DNA of 9,092 nt from Verrucomicrobiota bacterium (lineage in GTDB: Bacteria > Verrucomicrobiota > Verrucomicrobiia > Opitutales > Seribacteraceae), in assembly GCA_014382645.1 (NCBI GenBank), contig JACNJI010000407.1, positions 1-9,092 of the forward strand, in the 5' to 3' direction. The notes under the pieces are model-generated. The model had not been told where the DNA came from. It ran no database searches and saw only the letters and a list, made by a program, of their open reading frames with translations. The position numbers were made by a program, and so were the translations under genes. Of this stretch, positions 6,229 through 9,092 are shown one piece after another (within the stretch, counting starts at the first letter, position 1; each line of letters begins with the position of its first letter).

Positions 6229-6639
6229 AAAAATTTCTTCCGAAGAGAAAAATCGCTCGATTTCGACTTTCGCGGACTCAGCGCTATCCGACGCATGGGC
6301 CACGTTTCTCATCTTGTCGGTACCAAGATCTCCTCGAATCGTTCCCTCGGGAGCTTGTGTGGAGTCCGTAGGCCCCAAAAGCCCCCTCACTCCTTCCACG
6401 ACGTTTTCACCTTGAAGAATCAAGGCGACTACGGGACGTGAGCTCATAAAACCGGCGATATCCGGGAAAAAAGGCAAATCCGCGACATGAGAATAGTGCT
6501 CGTTGAGAACTGCTAAATCCAGCTGAATCATCTTGCACGCAACGATTTCGTAACCGGCTTTTTCAAAACGAGCGATGACCTCCCCGACGATTTTTCCGCC
6601 GAGGCAATCAGGTTTTAGCAATATAAGTGATTTTTGCAT
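6217..6639 (-). CDS. ndk: Nucleoside diphosphate kinase
   Basis: Ndk moves the gamma phosphate from ATP to other nucleoside diphosphates through a phosphohistidine, keeping NTP and dNTP pools balanced in the cytoplasm. The 140-residue protein, a normal length, has Lys9 in LLKPD, Tyr49, Arg85, Thr91, the GTIRGDLG loop with Arg102, Asn112, and the catalytic His115 in NVAHASDSAES. The active-site motif is usually NxxHGSD; here Gly is replaced by Ala, which is conservative. ATG 6639 starts directly at the conserved first strand and has a clear AGGA six bases upstream. The gene follows clpC by 69 bases on the same strand, so it may be read from clpC or from its own promoter in that gap. It converges on ispF. 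Confidence 0.96.
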   Translation of the reverse strand: MQKSLILLKPDCLGGKIVGEVIARFEKAGYEIVACKMIQLDLAVLNEHYSHVADLPFFPDIAGFMSSRPVVALILQGENVVEGVRGLLGPTDSTQAPEGTIRGDLGTDKMRNVAHASDSAESAKVEIERFFSSEEIFEIA

Positions 6640-6645
6640 GGAAGA

Positions 6646-6649
6646 TCCT
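6646..6649 (-). promoter_or_regulatory. Ribosome binding site for ndk
   Basis: On the minus strand TAGGA sits six bases before the ndk ATG; the AGGA core corresponds to TCCT at 6646-6649 on +. Confidence 0.55.
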
Positions 6650-6653
6650 AGTG

Positions 6654-6706
6654 AAAAAATGCTCGCAATTGAGGAGGAGTGGAAAAGGGGAACGTAATCT
6701 CGAGCA
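6654..6706 (-). terminator. Possible long-loop terminator between clpC and ndk
   Basis: On the minus strand TGCTCG just after the clpC stop pairs with CGAGCA (6665-6660), which is followed at once by six T (6659-6654). The loop is about 35 bases, so the structure is weak. The T run is what makes it terminator-like. It could reduce read-through from clpC into ndk. Confidence 0.25.
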
Positions 6707-6708
6707 AA

Positions 6709-8988
6709 TCAGGAATCCGCGGAGTCCTCGTCGGAAGTGGCGGAGGAAACCGGAGTTGAATCCTTTTTCCCTGCCTTTCCAGTCTGCTCGAAGGTTAAAC
6801 CTTCATCCTCATCGTCGGAAACGACGACATGGATAGGTTGGCTCTTCTTCAAGTTGCCCAACAGCAGCGCCTCGGCCAGATTGTCTTCGATATACTTTTC
6901 CACGGCTCTTCGCAATGGACGGGCGCCGAGCTTTTCGTCGTAACCATTCTCAATCAAAAACGTCTTGGCCTCATCGCTTACCTCAAGCTTGAGTTTACGG
7001 TCACGCAATCGGTCGGCAACCTTGGACAATTCCAATTCCACGATCTGGCTCATGCTGTCCTTGCCCAAAGGACGAAAGATCACCATCTCGGTAAGACGAT
7101 TCAAGAACTCCGGCTTAAAGACCTTCTTGGTCTCATCCGTTATCTTGTCCTTGATTTGCTCGAAGTCATTTTCGGCATCGCCGACGGAAAAACCCATGGA
7201 AACATTTCGCTGAAGGATCTGGGCTCCTACGTTCGAAGTCATGATGAGAATAGTGTTCCGAAAATCAACTTTGCGACCCAGACTGTCAGTTAATCGACCA
7301 TCCTCAAGAATTTGCAGGAGGATTTGAACAACATCGGGATGTGCTTTTTCGATTTCATCAAAAAGAATCACGGAATAGGGTTTACGACGAACGGTCTCGG
7401 TTAGTTGCCCACCCTCTTCGTAACCTATGTAACCCGGAGGTGAACCGATCATACGGGACACCGCGTGCTTTTCCATGTACTCCGACATGTCGATCTGAAC
7501 GAGAGCGTCCTGATCTCCGAAGATTTGCTCGGCCAAAACCTTGGCCAAATGGGTTTTCCCCACACCCGTGGGACCGAGAAACATAAAGGAACCGATGGGA
7601 CGTTTGGGATCCTTGATATCGGCTCTCGAACGCCGCAATGCCTTGGCGATGACCTCTGTGGCGAAATCCTGACCAATTACAAGCTTGCGAAGATCTTTTT
7701 CGAGGTTGAAGAGTTTTTTAGTCTCCTTCGTCTCCATCCGACTGAGTGGAATTCCAGTCCAGTCGGAAACGATAACGTACATCTCGTCTTCACCCACAGT
7801 TCCACGTTTTTCCTCACGAGATTTCTTCCAATCCTCGAGGACACGCTCACGCTTGGTTCGTAGCTTTTTCTCTTGGTCTCTCGATTCGGCGGCTTTCTCG
7901 AAATTCTGCTCGGATATCGCCTGCTCCTTGGCGGAGCAAACCTCCTTGATCTCATCAGAAAGTTCCTCGATTTCAGGAGGTCGCTGCAAGGATTCCATGC
8001 GCGAACGGGCACCCGCTTCATCCAACGCGTCGATCGCCTTGTCAGGCAAAAACCGACCGGTAACGTAGCGATCCGTAAGCTTGGCAGCAGTCTCCAAGGA
8101 TTTGTCGGTGAAGTTTACGTTGTGGTGCTCCTCATACTTGGATCGGATGCCCTTAAGAATTAGAACAGTGTCTTCGACCGAGGGCGGCTCGACCTTGACG
8201 GATTGAAAGCGCCGTTCCAAGGCACTGTCCTTCTCGATGAATTTTCGGTATTCGGCCAAGGTCGTGGCTCCGATACACTGAAGTTCTCCACGACTCAAGG
8301 CAGGCTTGAAGATATTAGAGGCATCCATGGCGCCTTCCGCAGCGCCGGCTCCCACGATAGTATGGAGCTCATCAATGAAAATTATGATATTCTTGGCTCG
8401 ACGGATTTCATCCATCACAGCCTTTATGCGTTCCTCGAACTGCCCCCGGTACTTGGTGCCGGCAACCATAAGCGCTAGATCAAGTGTAATCACCTTCTTG
8501 TCCAAAAGGTTTTCGGGGACAAGACCACCTGTTATTTGCTGAGCCAACCCCTCCGCTATGGCCGTTTTCCCTACGCCCGCCTCTCCGATGAGAACCGGGT
8601 TGTTCTTCGTGCGGCGACAAAGAATTTGGGTAACTCGCCGAATTTCAGAATGGCGACCGATAACCGGATCCAGCTCACCTTTCTTGGCCATCTCAGTCAA
8701 ATCTCTGCCGAAAGCCTTGAGGGCGGGTGTTTTCACATCCTTGCCCTTTTCGTCGCCAGCACTACCAGCGAGAGAGGTTTCAAGCTCGTCTCCGGCGGCA
8801 AAGTTCGGATCGAGTTCGGCCAGAATTTCGGATCGGCAGCGCTCGACGTCTACTTCCAAAGATTTAAGGACACGAGCGGCAACGCCTTCGCCCTCACGAA
8901 GAAGGCCAAGCAAAATATGCTCGGTGCCTACATAGCTGTGGTTAAGCGATTTAGCTTCCTTACCCGCAAGGGAAAGAACTTTCTTCAC
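6709..8988 (-). CDS. clpC: ATP-dependent Clp protease ATP-binding subunit ClpC, N-terminus damaged
   Basis: ClpC is a cytoplasmic hexameric AAA+ unfoldase that feeds substrates to ClpP. The 759 residues readable here begin inside the second N-terminal Clp repeat ([20 protein letters not shown], 5-24). They continue with AAA+ module 1: Walker A GEAGVGKT (135-142) and Walker B IIIFIDEL (201-208). The middle domain carries a UVR motif (about 344-376, core [15 protein letters not shown]), which marks ClpC over ClpA or ClpB. Module 2 follows: Walker A GPTGVGKT (472-479), Walker [12 protein letters not shown] (540-550), TSNVGA, a ClpP-docking-type loop SMGFSVG (MGF at 598-600, usually L/I/VGF), and sensor-2 GARPLRR (688-694). 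A 37-residue acidic, Ser-rich tail ends the protein. The GTG at 8988 is merely the first usable start: it encodes a conserved internal Val, and homology continues upstream. Full-length ClpC is about 810-850 residues, so roughly 80-90 are missing. ndk lies downstream on the same strand. Confidence 0.95.
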   Translation of the reverse strand: MKKVLSLAGKEAKSLNHSYVGTEHILLGLLREGEGVAARVLKSLEVDVERCRSEILAELDPNFAAGDELETSLAGSAGDEKGKDVKTPALKAFGRDLTEMAKKGELDPVIGRHSEIRRVTQILCRRTKNNPVLIGEAGVGKTAIAEGLAQQITGGLVPENLLDKKVITLDLALMVAGTKYRGQFEERIKAVMDEIRRAKNIIIFIDELHTIVGAGAAEGAMDASNIFKPALSRGELQCIGATTLAEYRKFIEKDSALERRFQSVKVEPPSVEDTVLILKGIRSKYEEHHNVNFTDKSLETAAKLTDRYVTGRFLPDKAIDALDEAGARSRMESLQRPPEIEELSDEIKEVCSAKEQAISEQNFEKAAESRDQEKKLRTKRERVLEDWKKSREEKRGTVGEDEMYVIVSDWTGIPLSRMETKETKKLFNLEKDLRKLVIGQDFATEVIAKALRRSRADIKDPKRPIGSFMFLGPTGVGKTHLAKVLAEQIFGDQDALVQIDMSEYMEKHAVSRMIGSPPGYIGYEEGGQLTETVRRKPYSVILFDEIEKAHPDVVQILLQILEDGRLTDSLGRKVDFRNTILIMTSNVGAQILQRNVSMGFSVGDAENDFEQIKDKITDETKKVFKPEFLNRLTEMVIFRPLGKDSMSQIVELELSKVADRLRDRKLKLEVSDEAKTFLIENGYDEKLGARPLRRAVEKYIEDNLAEALLLGNLKKSQPIHVVVSDDEDEGLTFEQTGKAGKKDSTPVSSATSDEDSADS

Positions 8989-9092
8989 TCTCGGAGTGTA
9001 CGGAACATTTCCGGCGGCCTTAGCCTCGGGACCCGTTCCGAGTTAGTGGCTTCCAGTACAGTGGGCGCGATGTCCATCAGGCTTACGAAATC
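8989..9092 (-). pseudogene. clpC: Damaged N-terminal coding part of clpC
   Basis: The clpC frame continues upstream of GTG 8988 as LGTGPEAKAAGNVPYTPR, the well-known link between the two Clp N-terminal repeats, back to 9042. It then meets an in-frame TAA at 9045-9043. Upstream of that the frame reads poorly, but a neighbouring frame reads MDIAPTVLEATN (9077-9042), which resembles the end of the first repeat. This suggests one base lost near 9042-9047. The real start and the first repeat lie beyond the window. The damage is at the very edge, mirroring pgsA at the other edge, so a contig-end sequence error is the simplest reading. Confidence 0.6.

Noticed and set aside
6627..6836. 69-codon + frame across the ndk-clpC gap
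   Set aside because: It mostly overlaps the ends of ndk and clpC on the opposite strand and has no recognisable features.

Overview
The window is a compact stretch of bacterial housekeeping genes, about half G+C. It holds nine recognisable genes: pgsA, pgpA, ptsH, ptsI, ispE, pyrF, ispD, ispF and ndk, plus most of clpC. The product sequences, mainly the ClpC, PyrF and MEP-pathway enzymes, remind me of the Verrucomicrobiota (Opitutae-like). That is a recollection of family sequences and not a database result. UGA is used as a normal stop by pgsA, pyrF, ispD and clpC, so the standard bacterial code applies.

Layout from left to right. Positions 1-1091 (+) carry the two consecutive phosphatidylglycerol enzymes PgsA and PgpA, joined by a GTGA overlap; the first ~135 bases, the front of pgsA, are riddled with lesions. 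ptsH (HPr) follows on + at 1141-1419. It meets ptsI (Enzyme I, -, 1448-3223) tail to tail, so the two general PTS proteins are neighbours but not an operon. ispE (-, 3306-4202) lies upstream of ptsI on the same strand. A short divergent spacer (about 4203-4276) separates ispE from a tight + operon, pyrF-ispD-ispF, whose genes overlap by ATGA. This operon converges on ndk (-), and a 10-bp hairpin spans both stop codons. clpC (-) lies upstream of ndk and runs to the right edge, where its N-terminal coding part is broken by a stop and a probable frameshift.

How the genes work together: IspD, IspE and IspF are steps 3, 4 and 5 of the MEP isoprenoid pathway, encoded on either side of one divergent spacer, with the pyrimidine enzyme PyrF heading the ispD-ispF side. 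PgsA and PgpA make phosphatidylglycerol. HPr and Enzyme I form the phosphoenolpyruvate phosphorelay; HPr keeps both its catalytic His and the regulatory Ser. Ndk balances NTP pools, and ClpC is the ATP-driven unfoldase that feeds ClpP.

I found no mobile element, CRISPR array, tRNA, rRNA or unknown gene, and no intergenic gap above 100 bases. I do not see a previously undescribed system here. The points worth a second look are the damaged gene ends at both edges (most simply low-quality contig ends), the convergent ptsH/ptsI layout, and several hairpins at gene boundaries.
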